Shown here one piece after another: positions 15,655-24,296 of a stretch of DNA of 34,389 bases (positions within the stretch are counted from its first letter, which is position 1; every line of letters starts with the position of its first letter). Source of the DNA: JANMAT01 sp031359995 (lineage in GTDB: Bacteria > Actinomycetota > Acidimicrobiia > Acidimicrobiales > Ilumatobacteraceae); the NCBI GenBank assembly GCA_031359995.1, contig JANMAT010000043.1, positions 1 through 34,389 of the forward strand, in the 5' to 3' direction. The translations under genes were made by a program, and so were the position numbers. The notes beneath the pieces were generated by a model. It saw only the letters and a list, made by a program, of their open reading frames with translations, was not told where the DNA came from and made no database searches.

Positions 15655-16219
15655 CCGGGGCGGGTCGCACGACCTGCCCCACCAACACCTTCACCTCATG
15701 AGGCGACACCCGCGTGCCGCGTACCAGCGCGCCGAAGTAGATGGTGCCGAGCAGCGCGTCGACCGCCAGGTCGATCGACCAGCCGGGGGCCAGCCGGCCC
15801 TCGGTGCGGGCCTGACGCAGCAACCCGCGCAGCACCTGGCGCCGGCGCGCCTCGACGCGGTCGGCGGCAGCGCGCAGCACCGGTTCGTGGTGCAGCTCGC
15901 CGACCACCGCGGCCAGCGCTGCGCCGAACGGGGTGTCGTGCACCAGATGCACCACGTTGGTCAGGGCGGCCAGCACGGCCCGGCCGACGTCGGCCGGCGC
16001 GTCGGGTGGCGGGTTCACTTCGGCCAGGGCGTGCTCGAAGGCGTCGGCCACCAGCGTGGGCTTGTCGGCCCAGCGGCGGTAGATGGCCGGCTTGCCCACG
16101 CCGGCGCGGGTGGCCACGGCGTCGATCGTGGTGGCGCCGTAGCCCACCTCGGCGAGCAGCCCCAGCACGGCCGGGCGCACGAGCACCTCCACGTCGGTCC
16201 GGCGGGGCCGACCGGTCAT
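15641..16219 (-). CDS. TetR family transcriptional regulator
   Basis: A 192-residue repressor-type regulator. The N-terminal helix-turn-helix spans about 10-57 (LLAEVGYGATTIDAVATRAG, then VGKPAIYRRWADKPTLV), a textbook TetR DNA-binding domain. The rest is helical ligand-binding domain. The start at 16219 overlaps the darcynin stop (ATGA), giving a darcynin-TetR operon. A symmetric site at 16590-16605 overlaps the operon's -10 and faces the amidohydrolase gene, consistent with autoregulation and control of the divergent pair. The 3' end overlaps the LLM gene by 14 bases. Confidence 0.93.
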   Translation of the reverse strand: MTGRPRRTDVEVLVRPAVLGLLAEVGYGATTIDAVATRAGVGKPAIYRRWADKPTLVADAFEHALAEVNPPPDAPADVGRAVLAALTNVVHLVHDTPFGAALAAVVGELHHEPVLRAAADRVEARRRQVLRGLLRQARTEGRLAPGWSIDLAVDALLGTIYFGALVRGTRVSPHEVKVLVGQVVRPAPVRTP

Positions 16220-16572
16220 GGCGTGGCCGAACGCTCGCGCCCGTAGCGCCGGTACCCGTCCTCCACGGTGGTGACGATGCGCTCGACCACGAAGTACGGC
16301 GTGGAGAACAGCTCGGTGTCGCGCACCTCCTCCCAGCACCGGTACCAGGCCCACGGGTCGGTGGTCTCCACCAGGAGCACGTCGGTGCACCCGCTGGCGA
16401 AGGCCTCGGCGTCGAGCCACCGCACGGCGACCGCATGGTGCCGCCCGACGATGGCCCGCACCGCGCCCGCCTTGGTGTCGCGCGTCGAGCGGTCCAGCCC
16501 CAGCCACACCGGCTGCACCTGCAGCATGACCAGGAACACATATCGCCCATCGTCGGTCACTTCGTCGGCCAT
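16216..16572 (-). CDS. darcynin family protein
   Basis: A 118-residue protein resembling darcynin (PF17074), a small ferredoxin-like-fold family of unknown function. Matching features are the N-terminal FLVMLQVQPVWLGLDR, the VRWLDAEAFASGCTDVLLVET segment and WYRCWEEVRDTELFSTPYFVVE. The ATG at 16572 has GGGAGG 7 bases upstream and a well-spaced promoter. It is the first gene of an operon with the TetR regulator, so the regulator probably controls it. The fold suggests a small monooxygenase-like or stress-responsive protein, but no activity is known to me. Confidence 0.85.
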   Translation of the reverse strand: MADEVTDDGRYVFLVMLQVQPVWLGLDRSTRDTKAGAVRAIVGRHHAVAVRWLDAEAFASGCTDVLLVETTDPWAWYRCWEEVRDTELFSTPYFVVERIVTTVEDGYRRYGRERSATP

Positions 16573-16589
16573 GGCCGCACCTCCCGTTT

Positions 16590-16605
16590 CGTACGCCACC
16601 GTACG
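16590..16605. promoter_or_regulatory. candidate TetR operator
   Basis: Two CGTACG hexamers flank a 4-base centre (CCAC), giving an inverted repeat. It covers most of the TACGGT -10 (16598-16603, minus) of the darcynin-TetR operon and lies 25 bases before the amidohydrolase -10. Confidence 0.5.
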
Positions 16606-16626
16606 TATTCGGAGGGTCCGCCGCAA
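16598..16626 (-). promoter_or_regulatory. promoter of the darcynin-TetR operon
   Basis: On the minus strand TTGCGG (-35, 16621-16626) and TACGGT (-10, 16598-16603) are 17 bases apart, and the -10 ends 25 bases before the ATG at 16572. Confidence 0.55.
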
Positions 16627-16630
16627 GGGG

Positions 16631-16636
16631 TAACCT
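16631..16636 (+). promoter_or_regulatory. -10-like TAACCT of the amidohydrolase gene
   Basis: TAACCT ends 6 bases before the ATG at 16643, with TTCGGA (16608-16613) as a possible -35 at 17-base spacing. This implies a leaderless transcript. Confidence 0.45.
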
Positions 16637-16642
16637 CGGGCC

Positions 16643-17842
16643 ATGCCGTACACCGGGGATCGCCTCGTCCACGACGCCGACGCGCACATCATGGAGCCGC
16701 CCGACTGGCTCATCGAGCACGCCGACCCGGCCTGGCGCCACCGCATGCCGCGTGTGTTCACCGAGTCGCTGCAGCCCGGCGAGGGTGCCGCCACCGAAAT
16801 GGACCAGTACCGCGCCCGGCACGCCGACCCCGGGTACCGGGCCGACGACGCCGGCCAGATCATGCTGCGCAAGAACTTCTTCGCGACCGGTTCGTTCCTG
16901 GCCGACGACCGGCCGCTGGCCGTCGACCTCATCGGGGTGGCCAGCCAGCTCGTGTTCAACACGTTCACCAACGCCCACCTCGTGCACGCCGAGCACACCG
17001 ACGCGGCGCTGGCCAGCGCCATGGCGCGGGCCCACAACCGCGGCATGAACGAGTTCTGCTCGATCGATCCCCGCCTGCTCGCCGTGGGCTACGTGCCCCT
17101 GGCCGACCGCGACGAGGCGCCCCTCATCGCCGAGGAAGCGGTCGACGGTGGCGCGGCGGCACTCATGGTCGCGTCGGCCTGCCCGGCCACGCACTCCCCC
17201 AGCCACATCGAGCTCGACCGCGTGTGGGCCGTCGCCCAGGACGCGGGGGTGCCCGTCGTGTTCCACGTGGGCGGCGGCGGCCAGCTGCTCTCGCCCATGT
17301 ACATGGTGAACGGCCTGCCCCCGGTGCCCGACTTCCACGGCGGCGCCGAGAACTTCCGCTCGGTCGACTACATGGCCATCCCGTACTGGCCCCAGCAGAC
17401 GCTGGCCACGCTCATCTTCGACGGCGTGCTCGACCGGTTCCCCCGCCTGAAGTTCGGCTTCATCGAGCTCGGCGCCTCGTGGGTGCCCGGCCTCATGCGC
17501 AACCTCGACTCGGCGTTCCACGCCTTTCGCAAGAACGAAGATCGCCTGCAGCGCCTGAGCGCACCCCCGAGCGAGATCGTGCGCCGCCAGGTGCGGGTCA
17601 CGCCCTACCCGCACGAGGACGCCGGGTGGATCGTCACGCAGTCGGGCCCCGAGGTCGCCATGTTCTCGTCCGACTACCCCCACGTCGAGGGCGGCCGCAA
17701 CCCGCTGGCCCGCTTCGACGCCAGCCTGGCCGGCGTGAGCGACGAGGAGCGGCAACGCTTCTACTTCGACAACTTCGTCGACCTCATGGGCGACGTGCTC
17801 GTGCGCCACGGACTGCCCACCACCGTTCCCACCGCCGCCTGA
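16643..17842 (+). CDS. amidohydrolase family 2 metal-dependent hydrolase
   Basis: A 399-residue TIM-barrel hydrolase of the Amidohydro_2 type (PF04909). Metal-site candidates are the N-terminal DADAHIMEP (His15, Glu18), VVFHVGGGG in the middle and FSSDYPHVEG near 350. FGFIELGASWVPGLMRNLD is typical of the actinobacterial subgroup, often met in lipid or aromatic degradation loci. Members carry out decarboxylation or hydrolysis; the substrate is not predictable here. The ATG at 16643 lies 6 bases after a -10-like hexamer. The aminotransferase gene begins 11 bases downstream, with its ribosome binding site overlapping this stop, so they form an operon. Confidence 0.88.
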   Translation: MPYTGDRLVHDADAHIMEPPDWLIEHADPAWRHRMPRVFTESLQPGEGAATEMDQYRARHADPGYRADDAGQIMLRKNFFATGSFLADDRPLAVDLIGVASQLVFNTFTNAHLVHAEHTDAALASAMARAHNRGMNEFCSIDPRLLAVGYVPLADRDEAPLIAEEAVDGGAAALMVASACPATHSPSHIELDRVWAVAQDAGVPVVFHVGGGGQLLSPMYMVNGLPPVPDFHGGAENFRSVDYMAIPYWPQQTLATLIFDGVLDRFPRLKFGFIELGASWVPGLMRNLDSAFHAFRKNEDRLQRLSAPPSEIVRRQVRVTPYPHEDAGWIVTQSGPEVAMFSSDYPHVEGGRNPLARFDASLAGVSDEERQRFYFDNFVDLMGDVLVRHGLPTTVPTAA

Positions 17843-17853
17843 AGGAGCCCTCC

Positions 17854-19065
17854 GTGCCCACCGCCTTCCTCCATCCATTCGCGCGGCCTGCCGCCGAGGC
17901 GTTCATCACCATCGTCCGCGGCCAGGGCGCCCTCGTGTACGACGACACGGGCAAGGACTACGTCGACGGCATGGCCAGCCTCTGGTACGCGAACGTCGGC
18001 CACGGCCGCGGCGAGATCGCCGACGCCGTCGCCGCCCAGATGCGCCAGCTCGCCGCATACCACTGCTTCGACCCGTTCACCAACGAGCCGAGCGAGAAGC
18101 TGTCGGCCCGGCTGCGGACCCTGGCCCCCATGGATGACGCCCGCGTGTTCCTGACCGGTTCGGGTTCCGAGTCGGTCGACACCGCCATCAAGCTGGCCCG
18201 CATGGCCCACGTGCAGGCCGGCCACCCCGAGCGCACGATCATCGTGTCGCGCCAGCGCGGCTACCACGGCGTCACCTACGGCGGCCTCTCGGCCCAGGGT
18301 CTGCCGCTCAACCAGGCCGGCTTCGGCACGCTGCTGCCCGGCTTCGTGAACCTGCCGGCCGACGACAGCGAGGTCGTCGCCCAGTTCATGAGCGAGCACG
18401 GCCACGAGGTCGCCGCCATCATCACCGAGCCCGTGCAGGGCGCCGGCGGCGTGTGGCCGCCACCCGAGGGCTACCACGCCGACCTGCGCCGCCTGTGCGA
18501 CAAGCACGGCGCCTACCTGATCATGGACGAGGTCATCTGTGGCTTCGGCCGGCTGGGTGAGTGGTTCGGCACCCAGTACTTCGGCGTGCGCCCCGACCTG
18601 ATCACCTTCGCCAAGGGCGTCACGTCGGGTTATGTGCCCCTCGGTGGCGTCATCGTCGACCGCAAGGTGCACGAGGCGCTGGCCACCGACAGCGCCTTCC
18701 TGCTGCGCCACGGCTTCACGTACTCGGGCCACCCCACCGCGGCCGTGGCCGCCATGGCCAACCTCGACATCATCGAGAACGAGGAGCTGATCAAGCGGGC
18801 GATCACCATGGGCGCCCGGCTCGAGTCCGGCCTGCGATCGCTCGCCGCCGACGGCCTCATCGCCGGGGTGCGCGGCACGGTGGCCGTGTGGGCGGTGGCC
18901 CTGAACGAGGGCACCGACGCCAACGCCGTGCGCAACGGCATGCTCGCGCGCGGGGCGATCTGCCGGGCCATCCCGCCCAGCACCCTCACGTTCTGCCCGC
19001 CCCTGGTCACCACCGACGAGCAGATCGACCGCCTCGTCGACGCCCTGGCCGGCTCCCTGGGCTGA
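17854..19065 (+). CDS. class III PLP-dependent aminotransferase
   Basis: A 403-residue omega-type aminotransferase that moves an amino group from an amine or omega-amino acid to a keto acid. Visible are DGMASLWYANVGHG, the PLP phosphate cup SGSESVDTAIKLAR (about 109-122), GYHG, ITEPVQGAGGVWPP, the DEVICGFGR segment and the Schiff-base Lys254 in TFAKGVTSGYVPLG. It starts with GTG at 17854, preceded by AAGGAG that overlaps the amidohydrolase stop. Substrate specificity (beta-alanine:pyruvate-like or other) cannot be fixed. Pairing with an amidohydrolase under a TetR-bound region hints at catabolism of an amine or lactam. Confidence 0.92.
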   Translation: MPTAFLHPFARPAAEAFITIVRGQGALVYDDTGKDYVDGMASLWYANVGHGRGEIADAVAAQMRQLAAYHCFDPFTNEPSEKLSARLRTLAPMDDARVFLTGSGSESVDTAIKLARMAHVQAGHPERTIIVSRQRGYHGVTYGGLSAQGLPLNQAGFGTLLPGFVNLPADDSEVVAQFMSEHGHEVAAIITEPVQGAGGVWPPPEGYHADLRRLCDKHGAYLIMDEVICGFGRLGEWFGTQYFGVRPDLITFAKGVTSGYVPLGGVIVDRKVHEALATDSAFLLRHGFTYSGHPTAAVAAMANLDIIENEELIKRAITMGARLESGLRSLAADGLIAGVRGTVAVWAVALNEGTDANAVRNGMLARGAICRAIPPSTLTFCPPLVTTDEQIDRLVDALAGSLG

Positions 19066-19128
19066 ACGTTTCCACGACGGACCTGACCATGCACACGTAG
19101 GTGGCGTGCGTGAGGAGGTGAACAACCG

Positions 19129-19698
19129 ATGGCTACAGTTGAAGAGATGGAGCAGGCGGAGCAGACCGTCGTACGGGACGCCATGTCCCTGGACGACTTC
19201 TTCGCGCTCGACATCGAGCTCGTCGAGCTCGTGGAGGGTCAGCCCGTGCTGTTGAGCGCGGCGACGGGCCCCCACCAGGTGGCGGTCACCGAGTTGTTGC
19301 TCCGTTTGGTGGGCTCGCTCCCGGCCACCCACCGGGTGCTGACCTCCCCCATCGACTGGGTCCTGTGGGACGGGCCCCGGCCGACCGTGCGCCAGCCCGA
19401 CCTTGCCGTGGTGACGCGCGAGCAGGCGCGCGAACGTCGGCTCACCGAGCCGCCGATGCTCGTCGTCGAGGTCCTGTCGCCGTCGTCGATCGAGCGCGAC
19501 CTGGTGGCCAAGCGGCGCGACTACGCCCGCGCCGGGTGCGCCCACTACTGGATCGTGAACCTCACCGTGCCCGAGGTCGTGGCCCTGCACGCCGAAGGGG
19601 ACGACTACGTCGAGGTCGCCCGCCTCGTGGGTGGCACCACAGGCACTCTGCACGAGCCGGTCGAGGTCACGCTCGACCCGCGCCAGCTGCTGGCCTGA
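19129..19698 (+). CDS. Uma2 family (DUF820) putative endonuclease
   Basis: A 189-residue PD-(D/E)XK-fold protein of the Uma2 type. The catalytic pattern is in place: Asp91 in QPDLAVV, Glu114 in VEVLSPSS and Lys128 in LVAKRRDYARAG, with HYWIVN after it. Uma2 proteins are abundant in cyanobacteria and some actinobacteria and are suspected of nuclease roles; function is unproven. The ATG at 19129 has a near-perfect GAGGAGGTG ribosome binding site 8 bases upstream. The 3' end overlaps the convergent patatin gene by 32 bases. Confidence 0.88.
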   Translation: MATVEEMEQAEQTVVRDAMSLDDFFALDIELVELVEGQPVLLSAATGPHQVAVTELLLRLVGSLPATHRVLTSPIDWVLWDGPRPTVRQPDLAVVTREQARERRLTEPPMLVVEVLSPSSIERDLVAKRRDYARAGCAHYWIVNLTVPEVVALHAEGDDYVEVARLVGGTTGTLHEPVEVTLDPRQLLA

Positions 19699-22600
19699 AC
19701 GCCGCCGTCACCCGGGTGCGGGCCTCGGCCCGCCGGGGCAGCACCGGCAGGTAGCTGCACACCATGCTGATCAGGTTCACCGCGGCATAGAGCCCGAACA
19801 GGGCCCACCACGCCGTGTAGGCGTCAGTGGAGGCGTGCTGCACCCGGGCCAGCACCACGCAGCCCCCGGCGGCGATGGCGTAGCCCAGGCCGGTGACCCC
19901 GGTGGTGACCCAGCGCGCCGGCCGCTCCATCCAGTTGCTCGACAGGTAGGCGATGAAGGCGGCGCCGACCACGACCACGGGCGGTCCGATCCGCACGGTG
20001 CTCGTGTTCATCACCAGGCAGACCAGGGCCGTGAGCAACGTGCCCATGTACCAACGGGTGTTCGGGTGCTGCCAGCGCAACACGCCGCGTGTCTTGGCCC
20101 TCCAGAGCCGCTGGGCGGCGATGGCGGCGATGACGAGCACGGTCAACGCCGCCACGATGGGCAGGACGCCGGCGTCCCACATCATCGACGGCTGCCAACG
20201 CGCGTCGCCGCCGGCCATGAGCACCTTGGTCCACGCGAAGCCGTCCTTCACCCGGTAGCGCCACGGGCCCACCAGCCAGCCGGCGGCCGACATCATGACC
20301 AGGGCGAGAGCGCGGGGCAGCGAGAGCGCGGCGAACGACGAGTACAGGTACAGCGGCTTGAAGAGCCGCATCACCACGCGGGTGCCGCGCGACTTGAGGC
20401 TGTCGGTGTCGGGCTGCAGGGCCCGGAAGCCGACCATCGAGAGCCGCATGCCGATGCGGGTGCGGCGCTTGGGGTCCAGGGTCGCCAGCGACTCGGCGCC
20501 GACCCGGTAGTGGGCCAGCGCCGCGTCGAGCTTCTGCGGCTCGAGCGGTTCGGCCGCCTCGGCCGCCGCCCAGTTCGGGTGCTCGTCGAGAGCCAGCACG
20601 CGGGGCACGAGGTCGCACATGATGTGGCGCTGCAGCGCCTCGACGAGCAGGGCCTTGATGGTGGGGATCCCGAGCACCTTGTCGGGCGCGGTGGTGAGGT
20701 CGTCGAGCTCGACGTCGATGTCGTGCCAGCGGTCGGAGTCCATCGGGCACGACGCCTGGGCCGCGGTGTCGCGAAGGAAGTCGCGCAGGGCCTGGCGCCC
20801 ACCCCCGAAGGTGGCCAGGCGGTCGGACCGCACGGTCATGTCGATCAGGCTCTTGGCCGCGTCGAGGCGGCCCCACATCCAGTCGTTGGCCCGCCACCGG
20901 GCCGAGAAGAATGCGGCGAAGTTCACCAGGTCGTTCCCGCACAGCTTCTCGGCCACGCCGAAGGGCTTGCCCGGGCTGAGCAGGGGGGCCAGCGGCGAGA
21001 CGCTGTTGCCCGACACCCGCAGGAAGCTGATGATGTTGTCGCTGGCGATGGTGCTGGCCTGCAGCGGGGTGAGGAGCACGAGCAGCGCGTCGAGCGCGTC
21101 GTCGAGGTGCTCGCCGGCGTTCTCGAGCACGCGGAACACGACCTTGTCGCTGGCGTGGTCGGCGACGTCGATGGCCTGGTCGATGCAGCGGCCGCAGCGC
21201 ACGAGCCCCTGCCACAGCAGCTCGCCCAGGTTGGCCCCGTCTTCCACCAGGTGCTCGGTGCGAGCTCGCGACCGGACCTTGGCGTCGAAGGCCTCGGTGG
21301 CGTCGAGCAGGGCGGTGTCGTCGATCGTGGGGATGCACGAGCCGTCCAGCCGGGGCGGGTCCTGGTGGTCGAGGCCGAGGGCCGTCACGAGGCGAGCGGT
21401 CTCGTCCTTGGGCGCCCGGGTCACGACCTGGGTGGCCAGCCCGATCGTGGTGGCCACCCAACCCCGCGTCGGCGCGTCGTCCTCGTGGCGGGCCGCTTCG
21501 GTCCACACGAAGTCCGACAGCTCGGCCAACCGGGTGGCCACCTGACGCAGGCGGTAGAGGTAGTGCTTGGCCCGGCCCAGCAGGTCGAGAGCACGGTCGT
21601 CACGGATGCGGCCCTGCAGGTCGCGCGTCCAGTTCAGGAGTTGCTCGGTGGTGAGGGCCAAGGAGTCGCCGGCGCGGAACGCGGCCGACTCGTCGGCCTC
21701 GTACCACTCGCGCAGCAGCTCGGCGATGGTGTCGGGGGTGATCTCCTTCTCGGCGCGCCGGTCGGCCCGGATGAGCCGGGCCACGCGGTCGGCGTCGATC
21801 TCGGCCTGGCGGGCCAGTGCCGAGCGCCGGACGCCTCCGCCGTGTCCCCTGGCCGCCTCGATCACCGCGCTGGCGACGACATCGTCCTTGCACGACGCGA
21901 ACGGTTCGACGATGGCGTCGCGGCGCAGCGCCTGACGGTCGGCTTCCTGGTTGTACTGGGCCAGCTCGTCCAGATCGGAGAGCAGGCTCTCCTGGCTGAA
22001 CATGGCCGCCGCCGTCTGCACGAGCGTCTTGACGGCGCGAGGCGAGGTGGCCGCCGGGAGGTCTTGGCCGGCGTGCCCGTCCGACGGGCTCGGGTGCAGG
22101 AACAGCAGCCACCGCTCGGTGGGGCCCGACGCCGGCGCGGCGGCGATGGCCTCGATCGCCTTGGCCACGGGGATGTTGTCGAGCACGCCGCCGTCGAGCA
22201 CCTGCACGGCCCGGTCGCGGTCGCAGTCGCTGAACACCTCGGCGGCGACCGAGGGGATGGTGGCCGGTTCGAACGCCACCGGGAACGACGACGTGGCCCG
22301 GCCGGCCAGGGCCAGCAGGTTCACGGTGGAGGCGGCGTCGTCGGTGGCGGTGGCCTTGTCGTCGAAGCGGAAGCTGCCGGCGGTGTGGTGCCGCGTGCCC
22401 GGGTAGCGGAAGTGGAACGAAGCGCTGCGGCGCAGCTCCACGATCGGCGAGTACGGATCGTCGGTGCGGACCTCGGCCGTGGGGTTCACCAGCGTGGCCG
22501 ACAGGATCAGTTCGAGCGGATCGGTGCGGGGGATGCAGGCCGTGGGGTCGGCCTGATCGCGGGCCAGCGCCTCGTCGATGCGCACCTTGAGCTCGTCGCG

Positions 22601-23047
22601 GAGCTTGGTCTGGAAGTAGTCGTCGCCCCGCAGCAGCGACGGCGGCCGCGGGGTGCGCAGCGCGGCCCGATCGTCGACCCCCACGGTGGCCCGGCCGAGC
22701 TGCTCGATGTCGCCGAGCTGCACCCACACCGGGAGCATCTCGTCGAAGTCGAAGCCGTAGACCTTGCTGGCGGCGTAGATCACGCCGTTGAGGCCGCCGG
22801 CGCTGGCGCCCGTGAGCACATCGATGACGACGTCGGAGTAGCCGGTGCGGTCGAGGATCTGCCGGTAGAGGCCGGCGATGTGGTCATCGGGCGTCTTGCC
22901 GGCGCGTCCGAAGCGGTCGACCTCGGCCAGCGCTCCGCCGATCCACACGGCCAGGCTGACGCCTCCCCGCATCGACAGGGCGAGCCGCAGTTCCTGGCTG
23001 CGGCCGTTGGCCAGCACCGGGGGCGCGCTCTGGGTGATGGCCTTCAT
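19667..23047 (-). CDS. large patatin-related protein (TIGR03607-like) with C-terminal membrane segments
   Basis: An 1126-residue protein. The N-terminal patatin phospholipase domain has an oxyanion glycine cluster (SMRGGVSLAVWIGG, about 25-38), the nucleophile Ser82 in GASAG and the Asp of the dyad in DGG at 285-287. This suggests acyl-ester hydrolase activity on lipids. A long helical middle (about 330-880) has no recognised domain. The last ~220 residues hold about five or six hydrophobic segments (e.g. VLPIVAALTVLVIAAIAAQ and ALFGLYAAVNLISMVCSYL), implying membrane attachment. The layout and size fit the actinobacterial patatin-related family TIGR03607. The ATG at 23047 gives a natural N-terminus; the long upstream open frame is antisense to the next gene. 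A TACGGT hexamer lies 35 bases upstream. Confidence 0.9.
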   Translation of the reverse strand: MKAITQSAPPVLANGRSQELRLALSMRGGVSLAVWIGGALAEVDRFGRAGKTPDDHIAGLYRQILDRTGYSDVVIDVLTGASAGGLNGVIYAASKVYGFDFDEMLPVWVQLGDIEQLGRATVGVDDRAALRTPRPPSLLRGDDYFQTKLRDELKVRIDEALARDQADPTACIPRTDPLELILSATLVNPTAEVRTDDPYSPIVELRRSASFHFRYPGTRHHTAGSFRFDDKATATDDAASTVNLLALAGRATSSFPVAFEPATIPSVAAEVFSDCDRDRAVQVLDGGVLDNIPVAKAIEAIAAAPASGPTERWLLFLHPSPSDGHAGQDLPAATSPRAVKTLVQTAAAMFSQESLLSDLDELAQYNQEADRQALRRDAIVEPFASCKDDVVASAVIEAARGHGGGVRRSALARQAEIDADRVARLIRADRRAEKEITPDTIAELLREWYEADESAAFRAGDSLALTTEQLLNWTRDLQGRIRDDRALDLLGRAKHYLYRLRQVATRLAELSDFVWTEAARHEDDAPTRGWVATTIGLATQVVTRAPKDETARLVTALGLDHQDPPRLDGSCIPTIDDTALLDATEAFDAKVRSRARTEHLVEDGANLGELLWQGLVRCGRCIDQAIDVADHASDKVVFRVLENAGEHLDDALDALLVLLTPLQASTIASDNIISFLRVSGNSVSPLAPLLSPGKPFGVAEKLCGNDLVNFAAFFSARWRANDWMWGRLDAAKSLIDMTVRSDRLATFGGGRQALRDFLRDTAAQASCPMDSDRWHDIDVELDDLTTAPDKVLGIPTIKALLVEALQRHIMCDLVPRVLALDEHPNWAAAEAAEPLEPQKLDAALAHYRVGAESLATLDPKRRTRIGMRLSMVGFRALQPDTDSLKSRGTRVVMRLFKPLYLYSSFAALSLPRALALVMMSAAGWLVGPWRYRVKDGFAWTKVLMAGGDARWQPSMMWDAGVLPIVAALTVLVIAAIAAQRLWRAKTRGVLRWQHPNTRWYMGTLLTALVCLVMNTSTVRIGPPVVVVGAAFIAYLSSNWMERPARWVTTGVTGLGYAIAAGGCVVLARVQHASTDAYTAWWALFGLYAAVNLISMVCSYLPVLPRRAEARTRVTAAFRPAAGAGRA

Positions 23048-23200
23048 GCCGTCTAGAGAACCAGACCCGGCCCGCTGATACCACCGTACTGGCACGTGTT
23101 GACGCAGAAAGTGCGCATTCCCGCCTCGGACAGGGTCACGACGGTGCGATGATGACGCCCGCCGCGACCACCGGGGGGAGGTCGGGCCACGAGGAGCGCC

Positions 23201-24265
23201 ATGGTCACGATCCCGGCTTCCGTCTTCGAGATCGACAGCGACTGGCTGTCCGAGGCGCTCGGCCGTCGGGTCCAGGTGGACCGGGTCGAACAGATCGCGG
23301 TCGGGGAAGGCTTCGTTGGTCAGCTCGGGCGCCTGCACCTGGCCGACGGCGAGACGCTCATCGCCAAGATGCCCACGGCCGATCCGGGCGGCCGCTTCAT
23401 CGGCGAGCTGCTGCGGCTCTGGGAGCGCGAGGGCCGCTTCTACGAGCACGTCGCGCCCAAGCTGTCGATCCGCGTGGCGCGGGCCCACGTGAACCTGGCC
23501 GATGACGAGGCCAAGCGCTACCTGCTGGTGATGGACGACCTGGCGCCGGCCCGCGCCGCCGACCAGGTGGCAGGGGCGACACCGGGCCAGGCCCGCCAGG
23601 TCGTGGAGTACATCGGCCACTTCCACGCCCAGTGGTGGGAGCATCCGATGCTCGATGAGCTCACGTGGATGCCCCGCATCGACGACCCCACCACGAAGAT
23701 GGTCACGCCCATGTTCCTGCAGGGGTGGTCGGCGTTCCAAGAGCGGTTCAAGGACGTGCTCCCCCGCCGCACCCTCGACTGGGTGCAGGCCTTCGGACCC
23801 ACGTGCGCCGACTTCCTCGACCTGTACGCCGACGATCCGGTCACCATCATCCACGGCGACTTCCGGCTCGACAACATGATGTTCGACGAGGCGGGCGACG
23901 TCACGCTGGTGGACTGGCAGATGGCCACGCGGGCGCCGGGCTTCTCCGACATCGTCTACTTCGTGGGCACGAACCTGGAGCCCGACGTGCGTGAGGCGCA
24001 CCTCGACAGCCTGCTGAAGCTGTACGTGAACACGCTGGCGGCCGGCGGGGTCGCCGTGCCCGACGACGACGTGATCCACGACAGCCTCCGCAAGGGGATC
24101 CTGATGTGGATGGTCGCCATGGCCGGTGGCATCGGCACGCTCGACCCGGCCAACGAGCGCGGCGTGGCCCTGTTCGACAAGATCATCACGCGCCTGTTCA
24201 CCACCGGTGACGCCATCGACGCCGGCCAGTTCCTCCCCGGCTGGCTGGCCCAGTGGAAGGGCTGA
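23201..24265 (+). CDS. APH/EcKinase-like phosphotransferase
   Basis: A 354-residue kinase-fold protein. Catalytic HGDFRLDN is at 218-225 and DWQ at 238-240. The glycine-rich loop VGEGFVGQLGRL and the lysine in LIAKMP mark the N-lobe. It resembles the bacterial members grouped with ecdysteroid-kinase-like and APH phosphotransferases, which phosphorylate small hydroxylated molecules. The substrate is unknown. The ATG at 23201 is preceded by GAGGAG at 4 bases. It is divergent from the patatin gene and convergent with the AMP-ligase gene, so it stands alone. Confidence 0.85.
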   Translation: MVTIPASVFEIDSDWLSEALGRRVQVDRVEQIAVGEGFVGQLGRLHLADGETLIAKMPTADPGGRFIGELLRLWEREGRFYEHVAPKLSIRVARAHVNLADDEAKRYLLVMDDLAPARAADQVAGATPGQARQVVEYIGHFHAQWWEHPMLDELTWMPRIDDPTTKMVTPMFLQGWSAFQERFKDVLPRRTLDWVQAFGPTCADFLDLYADDPVTIIHGDFRLDNMMFDEAGDVTLVDWQMATRAPGFSDIVYFVGTNLEPDVREAHLDSLLKLYVNTLAAGGVAVPDDDVIHDSLRKGILMWMVAMAGGIGTLDPANERGVALFDKIITRLFTTGDAIDAGQFLPGWLAQWKG

Positions 24266-24296
24266 TCAGAGCAGGCTGCCCGGTCAGAGCAGGCTG
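24266..24296. repeat. 13-bp tandem direct repeat at the AMP-ligase stop
   Basis: TCAGAGCAGGCTG occurs at 24266-24278 and again at 24284-24296, an 18-base period. The second copy holds the gene's stop codon and last codons; the first holds a second in-frame Ser-Leu-Leu-stop six codons further on. It looks like a short tandem duplication of the gene end. Confidence 0.85.

Noticed and set aside
19631..23056. 1141-codon open frame antisense to the patatin gene
   Set aside because: The composition is that of a GC-rich shadow frame, with no recognisable domain, while the minus strand encodes a clear patatin domain.
23048..24079. 344-residue N-terminal extension of the patatin gene
   Set aside because: It is antisense to the APH-like kinase gene with clear catalytic motifs, and the patatin domain begins right after the ATG at 23047.
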